From positions 1-13,335 of the forward strand of contig JAAMXY010000977.1 of the NCBI GenBank assembly GCA_019677205.1: a stretch of 13,335 nucleotides of DNA, written 5' to 3'. Numbering within the stretch: position 1 is the first letter of the stretch; each line of letters starts with the position of its first letter. The notes beneath the pieces are model-generated. The model searched no databases. It saw only the letters and a program-made list of their open reading frames with translations, and was not told where the DNA came from. The stretch comes from Pinguiococcus pyrenoidosus (Eukaryota > Sar > Pinguiophyceae > Pinguiochrysidales > Pinguiochrysidaceae). The translations under genes were made by a program, and so were the position numbers. Below are positions 1 to 8,081 of the stretch, piece by piece.

Positions 1-501
1 GTCTACGACACTGCACACGCCAACCCCATCGTAGCGGCTCAGGTACGCATTGATGAAGCGCAAAAGATTCCTCCGCAGTGCTTGCTGAAGCTGTCTGCGT
101 GGTAGGGCCTCCACTACGCGAACCTGACGGATGCGTGCTGGTCGGCCGACGGAAGGTTCCTGCTCGTCAGCTCTCGCGATGGCTATGTGACGACCTTCCG
201 CTTCGATCAAGAGGAGCTGGGACCTTCCATTCCCGACAGCCTCCTCCCGGAGCACATGCAAGCGAATCGTGCCGAGGAAGCGCTGCAGCAAGACCTTGAC
301 GACGTCGGCGAGCCGGCGCCGGAGGAAGAGGAGAATGTGGAGCCCGCGAACCAGGGAGAAGAGGCGAAGGAGCCCGCCAGTACAGAGAAAGCAGGAGGCC
401 AAAGCGCGACCAGCACGGTTTGCCAGACAGAAGTGCTCGTCGACGCGGACGATCCCGCGAAGAAGAAGCGCCGAATAACGCCCCTCCTCGTTTCCTCCTG
501 A
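1..501 (+). CDS. CHAF1B: CAF-1 p60 subunit (FAS2/CHAF1B/Cac2), 3' end of gene
   Basis: This is the C-terminal part of the WD40 middle subunit of chromatin assembly factor 1, which deposits H3-H4 onto replicated DNA in the nucleus. The gene is cut by the left window edge. Exons are 1-42 and 106-501. The 63-nt intron 43-105 (GTACGC...GTAG) is phase 0 and its removal takes out an in-frame stop. Joined, the last WD blade starts VYDTAHANPI, continues with GLHYANLTDACW, and ends SSRDGY then ELG. It follows the order of the plant FAS2 and animal CHAF1B last blade, and VYDT with HY fits p60 better than HIRA. After the blade comes a Glu/Ala-rich linker (about 230-455). The protein ends in AKKKRRITPLLVSS (457-498), which looks like the B-domain used by HIRA and p60 to bind the histone chaperone ASF1. 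Family assignment is firm; the ASF1 role is inferred from the motif. Confidence 0.88.
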
Positions 502-1008
502 GCTGCGTAGCTGTAGGGAACAGGAAAGACTTGGCGGCCGATGCAATGCCGAAGAGAGGAAAAAAGGGGGCCTTCCAAGTTGCTGGGATCACGAGAGCTT
601 TGGCTCCGATTCCTTCGTCTCATGTATGACGACTGCACCTGGGTTTGCTGCAGACTTGTGCAGTCCAGGGCCTTGCTGCTCTCGCAAGGAGACTAGAATT
701 TTACGACCGGAAGGAACCGTGTTGGCACGTCGTAGCGAACCTTAGTCGTCCCACAAGTAGTGTCTTGATCGTTCGTTGAGTACGAGCACTACGCGTGGCA
801 AGCTGAGAGTCTGCGACTGGAGATGATGCTGGCCCTTGTGGGGGTTAAGCATGGCAGCGAGGAGTTCACCAATTCGAGGGTGCTCGTACGCAGAGCAGAG
901 CTCGTTCTCTTTGGCTGAAGAATTCCGTTCGGGTTAAGTAAGTCTCCTCTGGACGCCGGCCTCTCGTTCTGGCGTCGAGGGGGACGGCGACGACCTGTTT
1001 CACAGCTC
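502..1008. other. Convergent intergenic region
   Basis: This 507-bp gap lies between the stop of the CAF-1 gene and the stop of the minus-strand coiled-coil gene, so it should hold both 3' UTRs. I see no conserved reading frame, RNA gene or repeat in it. The short open frames here are shadows of neighbouring composition. Confidence 0.6.
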
Positions 1009-1957
1009 CTATCCTCTCTCTTTCTTCTTTCTTGCACGCTTTCCTTTGGCGGCCGGGCGAATGTTGCCAGTCAGCAGGGCGTTCAGGTTGCCCGCTTGGC
1101 ACATGCGCTCCATGCGGATTCTCTCCAAGTTCTGCTGCGCCTCCAGCTCGTTCTTGACGTTCTGGTAGCGCTGCAGCAGGCGCTCCAGGTCCACTTGTCT
1201 CTGCTTCTTCTGCTCCTCGCGCCCCGTCTCCACGCGCTTCTGCAGCGCCGCCAACTCCTGCTGCTTCTGCTGCTTAAACTTCGCTTCCTGTCAGCGTCAG
1301 AAGGTGGAGTCAGACCACAACGCCGCTCGACACGAAGCCCAAGAGAAGCCAGAAGGGGCTCTACCTTCTGGAACATCTCCTGCTGCTTCCCGTTGCGCCA
1401 GCGCTCTGTCTCCCACGCTTCCAGCGCGTCCGCCTTGAGCTTGATCTTGTGGGCCTCTGTGTAGTCCCTCGCTTTGGCCAGATGCTCCTGGATCCGCCGC
1501 AAGTCTAGGGGGTGGACACCCGAGTGAGAGGGGCGTCGAGAGCGCCGGAGGCGTCTCGGTAGAGGGGCGTACCCAGAAGTTCGCGAGAGAATTTGGCGCG
1601 CGTCTGCTTGGTCAATAGTCGCTCCTGAAAGGCCCGCAGCTCCAGCTTATGCCGCTCTTTCATAGCGTCAACAAGCTGCGCCGCGCGCTCTTCGTAGTCC
1701 GCCATCTTCTTGTCCCAGACCATGTTGAACTGCTGGAACTCCAGCATGTGCGCCTCCTCCACGCCCAAGCGCTCCGCGATCTGCCGGGAGCGCATGGCCT
1801 CCTTGCGCCGGTTCTCCTCGTGGAGCCGCAGCTCTTCCAGACGGTTCTTCGCGATCTCCGCCTCCACATATTTGCCCTGCCGCTCGCAGTTGCGCCGGTG
1901 CTCCTCCAGGATCTGCAAGAAGTCCTGCACCGCCGACTCCTCCGCCGCGGTGGTCAT
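1009..1957 (-). CDS. Conserved coiled-coil protein of unknown function, three exons
   Basis: Exons, in transcript order, are 1957-1573, 1504-1365 and 1287-1009, giving 267 aa. Intron 1 (1572-1505, 68 nt, GTACGC...CTAG, phase 1) joins RELL to DLRRIQEHLAKARDY. Intron 2 (1364-1288, 77 nt, GTAGAG...ACAG, phase 0) joins EMFQK to EAKFKQQKQQ. The product is almost wholly charged helix rich in Glu, Arg, Lys and Gln with few prolines, so a long coiled coil is expected. It ends in a basic tail (KGKRARKKKERG). No signal peptide or membrane helix is visible. Blocks such as LEEHRRNCERQGKYVEAEIA, AEAHK-type IKLKADALEAWE, and RYQNVKNELEAQQNLERIR remind me of a family annotated as hypothetical in many protists; this is from memory and unchecked. 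The start at 1957 is the first ATG and lies next to a divergent promoter. Function is unknown; cytoskeletal or flagellar roles are guesses. Confidence 0.8.
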
Positions 1958-2012
1958 GCTGGCCTTTCGGAACGACTTTTGAACGGCGTCGATTCGCGCG
2001 TTTGAATTTCCG

Positions 2013-2040
2013 TTTTGGCGCCAAAACTCCCGGCGCCAAA
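2013..2040. promoter_or_regulatory. Palindromic E2F-like site plus second half-type copy
   Basis: TTTTGGCGCCAAAA at 2013-2026 is a perfect 14-bp palindrome containing the symmetric E2F/DP-type core. A second GGCGCCAAA lies at 2032-2040, after CTCCC. Both sit 55-85 bp upstream of the coiled-coil gene ATG. E2F/DP binding to TTTSSCGC-type sites is established in animals, plants and green algae; use here is inferred. Confidence 0.5.
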
Positions 2041-2124
2041 GCCAAATGCACGAAACCGATCGGGGCCTCTGCGCGCTTGTAGTTCAGGCAGAAGACCCGG
2101 CGGGTTCTGCCTTCGGCGGTGTTC

Positions 2125-2172
2125 GGATCTGTGTCGCGCCTTCGGACGCGTGGGGCGGATCCGTGTCGCGCC
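2125..2172 (+). repeat. Tandem direct repeat of a 16-mer
   Basis: GGATCTGTGTCGCGCC at 2125-2140 recurs as GGATCCGTGTCGCGCC at 2157-2172 with one mismatch. The start-to-start spacing is 32 bp. It may be a duplicated factor site in the divergent promoter, or a small local duplication. Confidence 0.6.
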
Positions 2173-2225
2173 GGTGGGAGCCGAGGGTTTCCGGTTTCCG
2201 GGAACCTTTCACTGGAACGGTACTC

Positions 2226-2245
2226 CGGTACCTCGCGAGGTACCG
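2226..2245. promoter_or_regulatory. 20-bp perfect palindrome centred on TCGCGA
   Basis: CGGTACCTCGCGAGGTACCG reads the same on both strands. GGTAC also occurs at 2219, 2227, 2239 and 2255, so the palindrome lies in a cluster of this pentamer. A dimeric factor site is plausible but no known factor is assigned. Confidence 0.5.
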
Positions 2246-2328
2246 CGGCAGACAGGTACTGGCTTCGGAAATTGGTTGAAAAGCGGGTTAAAGTCCGGTG
2301 ACGCTCATTTGAAGGCGCTGTGACCCCG

Positions 2329-2338
2329 TTTTCCCGCC
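2329..2338 (+). promoter_or_regulatory. E2F-like element TTTTCCCGCC
   Basis: TTTTCCCGCC contains TTTCCCGC, which fits the E2F consensus TTTSSCGC. It lies about 210 bp upstream of the PP4R3 start. It is the third such element in this promoter. The single short match is weak alone. Confidence 0.35.
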
Positions 2339-2547
2339 ATTTTCCTCGGGATTTGTGCTCCAGAACCGCGTTTTCCCCATTGTCAGCGGCGCTCTTCGTA
2401 TCGCAGAAGGCGTCCAGAGGCTTTTGGCGTCGTGTGCACGCGGGTCTGCGTCGCGACTGGGCCGCCCAGGAGGCGGCGGTGACGCGAGTTCTCTAGGCGG
2501 CGTGCGCGAATGGCGTAGAATCGCGCTGGGAAGGGCCCAAGCCGAGC

Positions 2548-5500
2548 ATGGAGGAGACCGGCACGAAGGCGTCGTCGCTGGGCTGCAGAGCCAAGCTCTT
2601 CGAGCTCAACTCCGAGTCGTGCTGGGTCGAGATCGGCCTGGCCCACGTCGAGGTGGCGCACATTGAGGCGGCCGGAGGAGACTGCATTCGCGTGCGCGAC
2701 GACGACGGTGCCGACCTGTTGGTGTCGAAAGTGCGCCACGATGACTTTAACAACTACCAGAGGAAGGACAGCATCATCACGTGGACAGAGCTGTCGGAGC
2801 CGGCGCCGGCCGCCGGCGCGTCCGAGAGCAGCGTCGTGGCCACGCGCGACTTGGCGCTCAGCTTCGAGAACACGACCGGCTGCGACGCCATCTGGGAGGC
2901 GCTGTCCACCTACTCGCTGTGGAGCCGCGAGCAGATGGTGGAGGAGAGCGAGAGCGCGAATCCCACCCCCAACCTGCTGCTTCCCAAGGTCACGCCGGAC
3001 AACCTGGCCGAGGTGCTGAGCCAGCTGAGCGACGTGAACATCCGGAACCGCGCCGCGCTGGCCAAGCAAGTCATGCGCTACGACGGGCAGTACGTGAGAG
3101 AGCTCTTTGACATCTTCGACAAGCTGGAGGAGGCGCTGCTGGCCAGCGGAGACCGCATGCAGGCAAGTCCGGCTCCCGGACAAGACGCGAAGGTGGTCAA
3201 CCCCAATTTGAACGCCATGGCCCAGTTCATGGCGGCCGCCGACGAGGCCGCGTTTGGCCTACGGACGCGCCTGGACAAGCTGTGCCAGATCCTGCGCTTC
3301 ATCGTCCTGCTGAACTATCACCCTCTCGTGGAGCTTCTGCTGCGGAACGACGTCTTCCCGCGCGTGGCGGCGGTGTTCGAGTACGACGGGAAGCTGAAGC
3401 AGAAGGCCGAGTACCGGAGATTCCTCGCGGAGCAGGCGCGGATGAAGGAGGTGGTGCCGCTGCAGGATCCGGAGCTGAGGAACAAGATCACGCAGACCTT
3501 CCGGGCCAAGTTCCTGAAGGAGAGCATGATTCGACCGTTGATTGACGAGACGGGAGTTGGTGCCGTGAACGGAGTCATCGTCGTGAACAGCAGCGAAATC
3601 GCAGAGTACTTCCGGGGCAACATGCAGATCCTGGGCGACATCGTCGTCATCCTCAAGCCGCCCGTCTTCCCGGAGAAGCACGCCCAAGTCCGCGATGCGC
3701 TGCGTCTCCTGCTTGAGCTGCTGCAGCTCAGCAAGTCGATGTATCCCCTGAGCCGCGTGAAGCTGCTGCAGAACCTGTTCGAGGACCTCCCGCTGATGGG
3801 CTACCTCGGGGCGCTGCTCGCGGACCCCAGTCCCGTCGCGCACCTCGGTCCCGGGGAGAACACGGGCCCCGAGGCGCTGCAGCAGCAGTCGCTGGACAAG
3901 CAGCTTCGGCTCCTTGCGAGCGAGCTCCTTTTCATTGCGACGATGTTCCATCCGCCGCTGATCTTCCAGAACGCGATGAAGTCGTCGCCGCCGCCGCCGC
4001 TGCCGGGCGTGGAGGGGAATCCCTTCGTCGAGGGCGAAGGCGGTCCCGCGGGACCCTCGGAGCTGCTCAGTCCGAAGCACATCACGCGGTATCTTGAGCA
4101 GCACTCGAGCAACCGAGATGACAAGGACGACCGGTCGTCGGAGCTGCCCTCTGCGCTCTTCGGCCTGAGTCGCTGCCTTGACACGAGCGCCGACGAGGGC
4201 GTCCTTGTCCAGTGTTTCGAAGCTCTCCGACTGGCCTTGGACACGGAGAGCATCGATGTCACCGAGCAGGAGGGCTACGTGCGCCTCCTCTACGAGCACT
4301 ACATGCAGTGGCTGCTTCTTCCACTGATTCGAATAGACACGCAGAGTACGAGTGGGTCCCTCCATCAGAGGTGGCGGCCGCTGTACTACAGCCTCCAGCT
4401 CCTGGCCACGTGCGTGCACCACCACACGCACCGGATCCGTTATCTCATTCATCGCATGCCCCTGATGAACGGAGCGACGTCGGTGCTTCGCTCCTGTCCG
4501 GACGGGGCCGTGAAGCTGGCCGGGCTGAAGTTCCTGAAGGCCTGCGTGGAGACCCGCGACGCCGCCCTGTCGCGCGCGCTGATCCAGGCCGGCGCCCTCC
4601 AGGCCGCCGTCGAGATTTTGGACAACTCATTCAAGAGGGGCCGCGATGGACTGCTCACCTCTGCAGTGGCGGACCTGATAGACTACATCCTGCGAGAGAA
4701 CGCCCGAAGCCTGATCACACACCTGGTCGAGAAGGGCCAGGACGTGCTGAAGGGGTGGGCGCGGCGGGGCATCCCAGCCTTCGAGTCCATCATTCAGCGC
4801 TACCGGCAGATGAGCTCGGTGGAGGATAGGACGGGCTGGACGTCGGCGGGCTCGGGATCCGGCTCCAACGCGGGCTCCGTACTGAGCAGGGACGGCTTGA
4901 GCGGCAAGAGTCGGATCCTGCAGGACGACGAGGACGAGGAGTACCTGAACGATAGCGACGACGATTTCGGGTTCGTGCCCGTGGCGTCCGTCCGCGAGGA
5001 GGCCGGGCAGTCCGACGAAGGCAGCGACAGTGCGAGCGAAACGGGTAGTACTAGTGAGCGGGAGAGCGATGCGTCGGTGAGTGACATCAGCACCGTGGCC
5101 GTGAGCAGCGGGGACGAAAGTTCGGCGTCCTCCAAGTACTCCCTCGGCAGCAGCAGCGAGGAGGAAGGGGGCGAGAACGACTCGGACGTGAGCGACGACA
5201 GCATGTCCGAGTCTCAGTATCGGAAGCCGTCGGGCCAGAGCCACGTGAAGATCGCCGACCAACGGCGGCTGGGGTCCGTCCGCCTCGGCCTGCTGCAGAG
5301 GCACGCACCGCCGTCGCCCCCGGGGCTGGGCTTCGGCCCGGGTGGCGTCAACAGACTTCGGCCTCGAAACATGTGCCTGCCCCCCGCGATGGCGCCGCCA
5401 AACTCGTCTCTTGCGAGCGCCTCGTCCTCCCCGGCCTCGGCCAGCTCGCAGGCGGAGGCGGGCTCGATGGCGGCGCCGGGAGCGTTGGTTGACGGGCATG

Positions 5501-5742
5501 AGACGGACCAAGACGACGACGATTTCAAGACCCATCTGCCGCGGGTGCGGTACCGGAATAGAGAGGAAGACGAGGGCTTTGTGGGGAAGAAGTTCAAGGC
5601 CTTCGGCCGACGCCGGAAGCATCAGACGCAGTCTGCGTCTGGTCTGGCACCGAGTCCCAGCCAGAAAGGAGCCGCCCGCGTGCACAGCTTCACGATCGGG
5701 TCCGGCCATAGGAAGAGTAGCAAGAAGCGAAAGAAGACATAG
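2548..5742 (+). CDS. PPP4R3: Protein phosphatase 4 regulatory subunit 3 (SMEK/Psy2/falafel)
   Basis: This 1064-aa protein is encoded by a single 3.2-kb open frame without introns. PP4R3 targets the PP4 catalytic subunit, with PP4R2, to substrates in DNA-damage, centromere and developmental signalling, mostly in the nucleus. Residues about 15-125 form the EVH1/PH-like domain, shown by the order SKVRHDDFNNYQ, then IITWTE, then DLALSFENTTGCDAIWEAL, as in animal SMEK. The SMK-1 (DUF625) region follows at about 145-335, with RLDKLCQILRFIVLLNYHPL, VFEYDGKLKQKAEYRRFL and KEVVPLQDPELRNKI. Armadillo-like helices run to about residue 760. The rest is a disordered tail: acidic and Ser-rich from about 792, with a basic end (RKSSKKRKKT) likely to act as a nuclear signal. 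The start at 2548 fits the family N-terminus, and an in-frame stop precedes it at 2494. An insertion around residues 460-540 makes it longer than human SMEK. Confidence 0.93.
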   Translation: MEETGTKASSLGCRAKLFELNSESCWVEIGLAHVEVAHIEAAGGDCIRVRDDDGADLLVSKVRHDDFNNYQRKDSIITWTELSEPAPAAGASESSVVATRDLALSFENTTGCDAIWEALSTYSLWSREQMVEESESANPTPNLLLPKVTPDNLAEVLSQLSDVNIRNRAALAKQVMRYDGQYVRELFDIFDKLEEALLASGDRMQASPAPGQDAKVVNPNLNAMAQFMAAADEAAFGLRTRLDKLCQILRFIVLLNYHPLVELLLRNDVFPRVAAVFEYDGKLKQKAEYRRFLAEQARMKEVVPLQDPELRNKITQTFRAKFLKESMIRPLIDETGVGAVNGVIVVNSSEIAEYFRGNMQILGDIVVILKPPVFPEKHAQVRDALRLLLELLQLSKSMYPLSRVKLLQNLFEDLPLMGYLGALLADPSPVAHLGPGENTGPEALQQQSLDKQLRLLASELLFIATMFHPPLIFQNAMKSSPPPPLPGVEGNPFVEGEGGPAGPSELLSPKHITRYLEQHSSNRDDKDDRSSELPSALFGLSRCLDTSADEGVLVQCFEALRLALDTESIDVTEQEGYVRLLYEHYMQWLLLPLIRIDTQSTSGSLHQRWRPLYYSLQLLATCVHHHTHRIRYLIHRMPLMNGATSVLRSCPDGAVKLAGLKFLKACVETRDAALSRALIQAGALQAAVEILDNSFKRGRDGLLTSAVADLIDYILRENARSLITHLVEKGQDVLKGWARRGIPAFESIIQRYRQMSSVEDRTGWTSAGSGSGSNAGSVLSRDGLSGKSRILQDDEDEEYLNDSDDDFGFVPVASVREEAGQSDEGSDSASETGSTSERESDASVSDISTVAVSSGDESSASSKYSLGSSSEEEGGENDSDVSDDSMSESQYRKPSGQSHVKIADQRRLGSVRLGLLQRHAPPSPPGLGFGPGGVNRLRPRNMCLPPAMAPPNSSLASASSSPASASSQAEAGSMAAPGALVDGHETDQDDDDFKTHLPRVRYRNREEDEGFVGKKFKAFGRRRKHQTQSASGLAPSPSQKGAARVHSFTIGSGHRKSSKKRKKT

Positions 5743-6229
5743 CCATACGCTCGAGGAGGAAGTTGATGGAGTGCGCGATGGACTTTGGAAGAAAGTGCCG
5801 TTCAGTTGTTGAAGAGTCGTCGTCGTTGACGTCCCTCTCTCATCCCAGCCTCGTTGGCCGTGGCGCCTGCCTAGAAAGCAGCTCACGGCTCTTCTTCAGC
5901 ACGCCACGTCAAGCGGCCTTCGTGTGTGTCTGACGCTTTTCGCCATTCTCGAAATCAAGATCCACACATCTTTCGTATTCGATATCGTGGTGGGGAGGAA
6001 AGCTTCGATCCCAGCTGGGTACGCCGGACTTCCTGCCGCTACCAGAGCGAAACGCCGCTCTCCAATGGCTCCGTATCTCCTGTCAAACTTCAACTCCAGC
6101 TTCGACTTCTCCACCAATCCCATCCCGACTTCCCTTCTCTGTCCTTTAACCCTCTGTGCTTCAGCATCGATACCATACTCATTTTGGCGCACAAACCCTC
6201 TCCAGAGATGCGGCGTAAAACGCGCGTTT
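5743..6229 (+). other. Intergenic: PP4R3 3' UTR and promoter of next gene
   Basis: No conserved protein segment is visible in these 487 bp. Codon bias typical of the neighbouring genes is absent. CTCTGACTTCGCAG ending at 6282, just downstream, would make a good acceptor, so further 5' exons of the next gene cannot be excluded. Confidence 0.5.
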
Positions 6230-6565
6230 ATGAGCGCCGGTCACATTTCCACGGAAGGCGCACTTCACAACTCTGACTTCGCAGGCGTTCCGGTCTTCTT
6301 CCTCCTCGCTGCGGTGCTTGGGCTCAGCGCGTGGCTCGTGCTCTCCGCGTGGCAACCGGCGAAGATGCTCACTTTGCACGCGCTGGGCGCCTCTCCAAGT
6401 GACTCGCCTTTCACGGTGAAAGACGACGCAGTCCTCGCAGAGCTCCAGCGCTCGAGCGTGGATCTGCCCGATGGCGCTGGCAACCTGGCCGAGCTTCCCA
6501 TCCCAGGTGCGGACGCGAAGCAGTGCGGAAAAGAGCGGCGACGAATCTTTCGGCGCCGTAGATAA
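6230..6565 (+). CDS. Short open frame with one membrane helix; possible 5' exon of the TBC/TLDc gene
   Basis: ATG at 6230 opens a 111-codon frame. Residues about 20-43 (VPVFFLLAAVLGLSAWLVL and on) form one clear membrane helix. GC-rich codon choice like the neighbours continues to about 6505 and then fades into an Arg-rich end. The sequence CCCAG|GTGCGG offers a donor at 6507 in phase 1. In-phase acceptors exist at 6630 (GAAG), 6693 and 6732 (CACTCACAG). Joining 6506 to 6733 and on through 8184-8557 gives a continuous 633-aa protein. The alternatives are a separate small membrane protein of 111 aa or a chance frame. I recognise no family. Supporting the exon view, the TBC frame lacks its own upstream ATG and is closed by a stop at 6624-6626. 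Confidence 0.4.
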   Translation: MSAGHISTEGALHNSDFAGVPVFFLLAAVLGLSAWLVLSAWQPAKMLTLHALGASPSDSPFTVKDDAVLAELQRSSVDLPDGAGNLAELPIPGADAKQCGKERRRIFRRRR

Positions 6566-6630
6566 GGGAGTTTACGCCCGCGTAATTCGGGGACTTCTTG
6601 AGCGGATGATGTAGCGAGTGCCATGAGAAG

Positions 6631-8010
6631 TGGAGAGAGGCCAAAACTCTGGAAAAAATCATGCCAGGAGAACCTCGGCGGCGCCTGAGAAAGCGGAGCT
6701 TCCGCTGTTGAACGCGGAGCAAGCACTCACAGAACATCGCGTCGCAGCCAACAGGTTCAAGGCCTTGTGCCGCCGAGGCGTGCCGGACAAGTTCCGCGTA
6801 AGCATGTGGCTCAAGAGCATCGCGGACCTGAGCGACGACGCGGCGGAACTGGCGGAAGCCGGCACGCCGGAGCACATCCGCCGTCTGGATGCTCGCTGGG
6901 ACGCCTTGCTGGCCAGAGTGGCTCGCGGGGACTCCTTCTCCATCGCGTCCGAGCAGGACCTGGCCATTCCCGAGTCGGTCCTGAGGCCCCTGACGGACAT
7001 GGGAAGAGCAGCTGCCCTCCGCGTGCTGACGGTGTTCGAGCGGACGCACACGGTGGGCTTTTCGCCCATTCTTGGGCGGCTGGTGCCTCGGTTGCTGATC
7101 TATTGCAGCGAGGGCGTCGCGTATCACATCGTCGACAGCATGTGGACGCGGCGGCCTTTCTTCTTCCCGAAGACGCGGAACGAGTGGGCGGCGATGCTGA
7201 CCTGCTTCGACCAGCTCGTGGGCCGCTTCTTCTCGCAGACGCACGACTTCATGGAGGGCGTCGATGCCTTCCACGACCCGAATGCGCGGCGGATCATCCT
7301 GCACGTCTTCGAGGATCTGATTCCTCTGCACAGCGTGCTGCGCTTCCTTGATGCGTACATCTTGGAGGGGCAGAAGATCATCTTCCGAGTGCTCCTGGGC
7401 CTCATCAAGCTCTGCAAGCGGGAGCTGAAAGACAGCGGCATCAACACCAGTGCCGGGGTGTGGGCCTTTCTGGAGAACTATGCGCACAACAGGTGCGACG
7501 CAGACGCACTCATGGAGTCGGCGTTCGCGGCAAGGTATCGGCGCGTCGGAGGTGGACTGAAGCGAGCCCACGTCGAAGCTGCGATGACCCGGCGCCTGCA
7601 GGAGTTTGAGATTGGGGAAGGAGCAGCGCATGAGATTGTCGAGGAAGTGACGAAGGTGAGCGTCGGCAAGACGGAGGCACCGCAAGATCAAAAGCAAGAG
7701 CCGTCGGAGAGGGCCAGAGGTCCGCTGCGGTCCGTCTCGTCAGGAGAGATCCAGGTGGAGCATCCCCTCACCGAGGAGCATCGATATCAGCTGGCGAACT
7801 GGGTGCCGGCGAGCTTCCGCTCCCTGGCGGTCGCCTTGCTTTACGACTCGAGGAGAGACGGGTCCTCGCTGAGCACCCTGTACAGGCTGAATGATCCCAA
7901 GTCGTTGGTCCAGAACGCCCGGGACGTCGGCCTCCAGCGACTCATGCCAGCTCGCGTTCTCGTTGTCTGTGAGGCAGGGACAGGTACATCCACATCGTCC
8001 TGCGGCTCTT

Positions 8011-8081
<71 letters not shown>

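Larger units (their letters stand above)
1958..2547. promoter_or_regulatory. Divergent promoter between coiled-coil gene and PP4R3
   Basis: The 590-bp gap separates two start codons that face away from each other. It carries two E2F-like elements next to the left gene, a third facing PP4R3, a tandem 16-mer and a 20-bp palindrome, each listed separately. An in-frame stop at 2494-2496 lies upstream of the PP4R3 start, and no convincing TATA box was seen. The promoter role is inferred from gene orientation. Confidence 0.6.

Noticed and set aside
1-501. HIRA rather than CAF-1 p60 for the left-edge gene
   Set aside because: The RRITP tail is HIRA-like, but VYDT and the HY-LTD-WS order of the last WD blade match p60/FAS2, and no HIRA C-terminal domain follows the motif.
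3259-4452. Long minus-strand open frame of 397 codons opposite PP4R3
   Set aside because: It is a shadow of the GC-rich codon bias of PP4R3, full of Arg, His and Gln, with no family features. The same holds for 4627-5886 and 2383-3183.
5990-6025. tRNA B-box-like sequence AGCTTCGATCCCAGC
   Set aside because: No A box at the right distance and no acceptor or anticodon stem can be drawn.
6804-6806. ATG as start of the TBC/TLDc protein
   Set aside because: It falls after the conserved FKALCRRGVPDKF segment, so it would cut into the TBC domain.
6411-7697. Minus-strand open frame of 428 codons opposite the TBC domain
   Set aside because: The plus strand encodes a recognisable TBC domain across the same bases. 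The antisense product has no domain.
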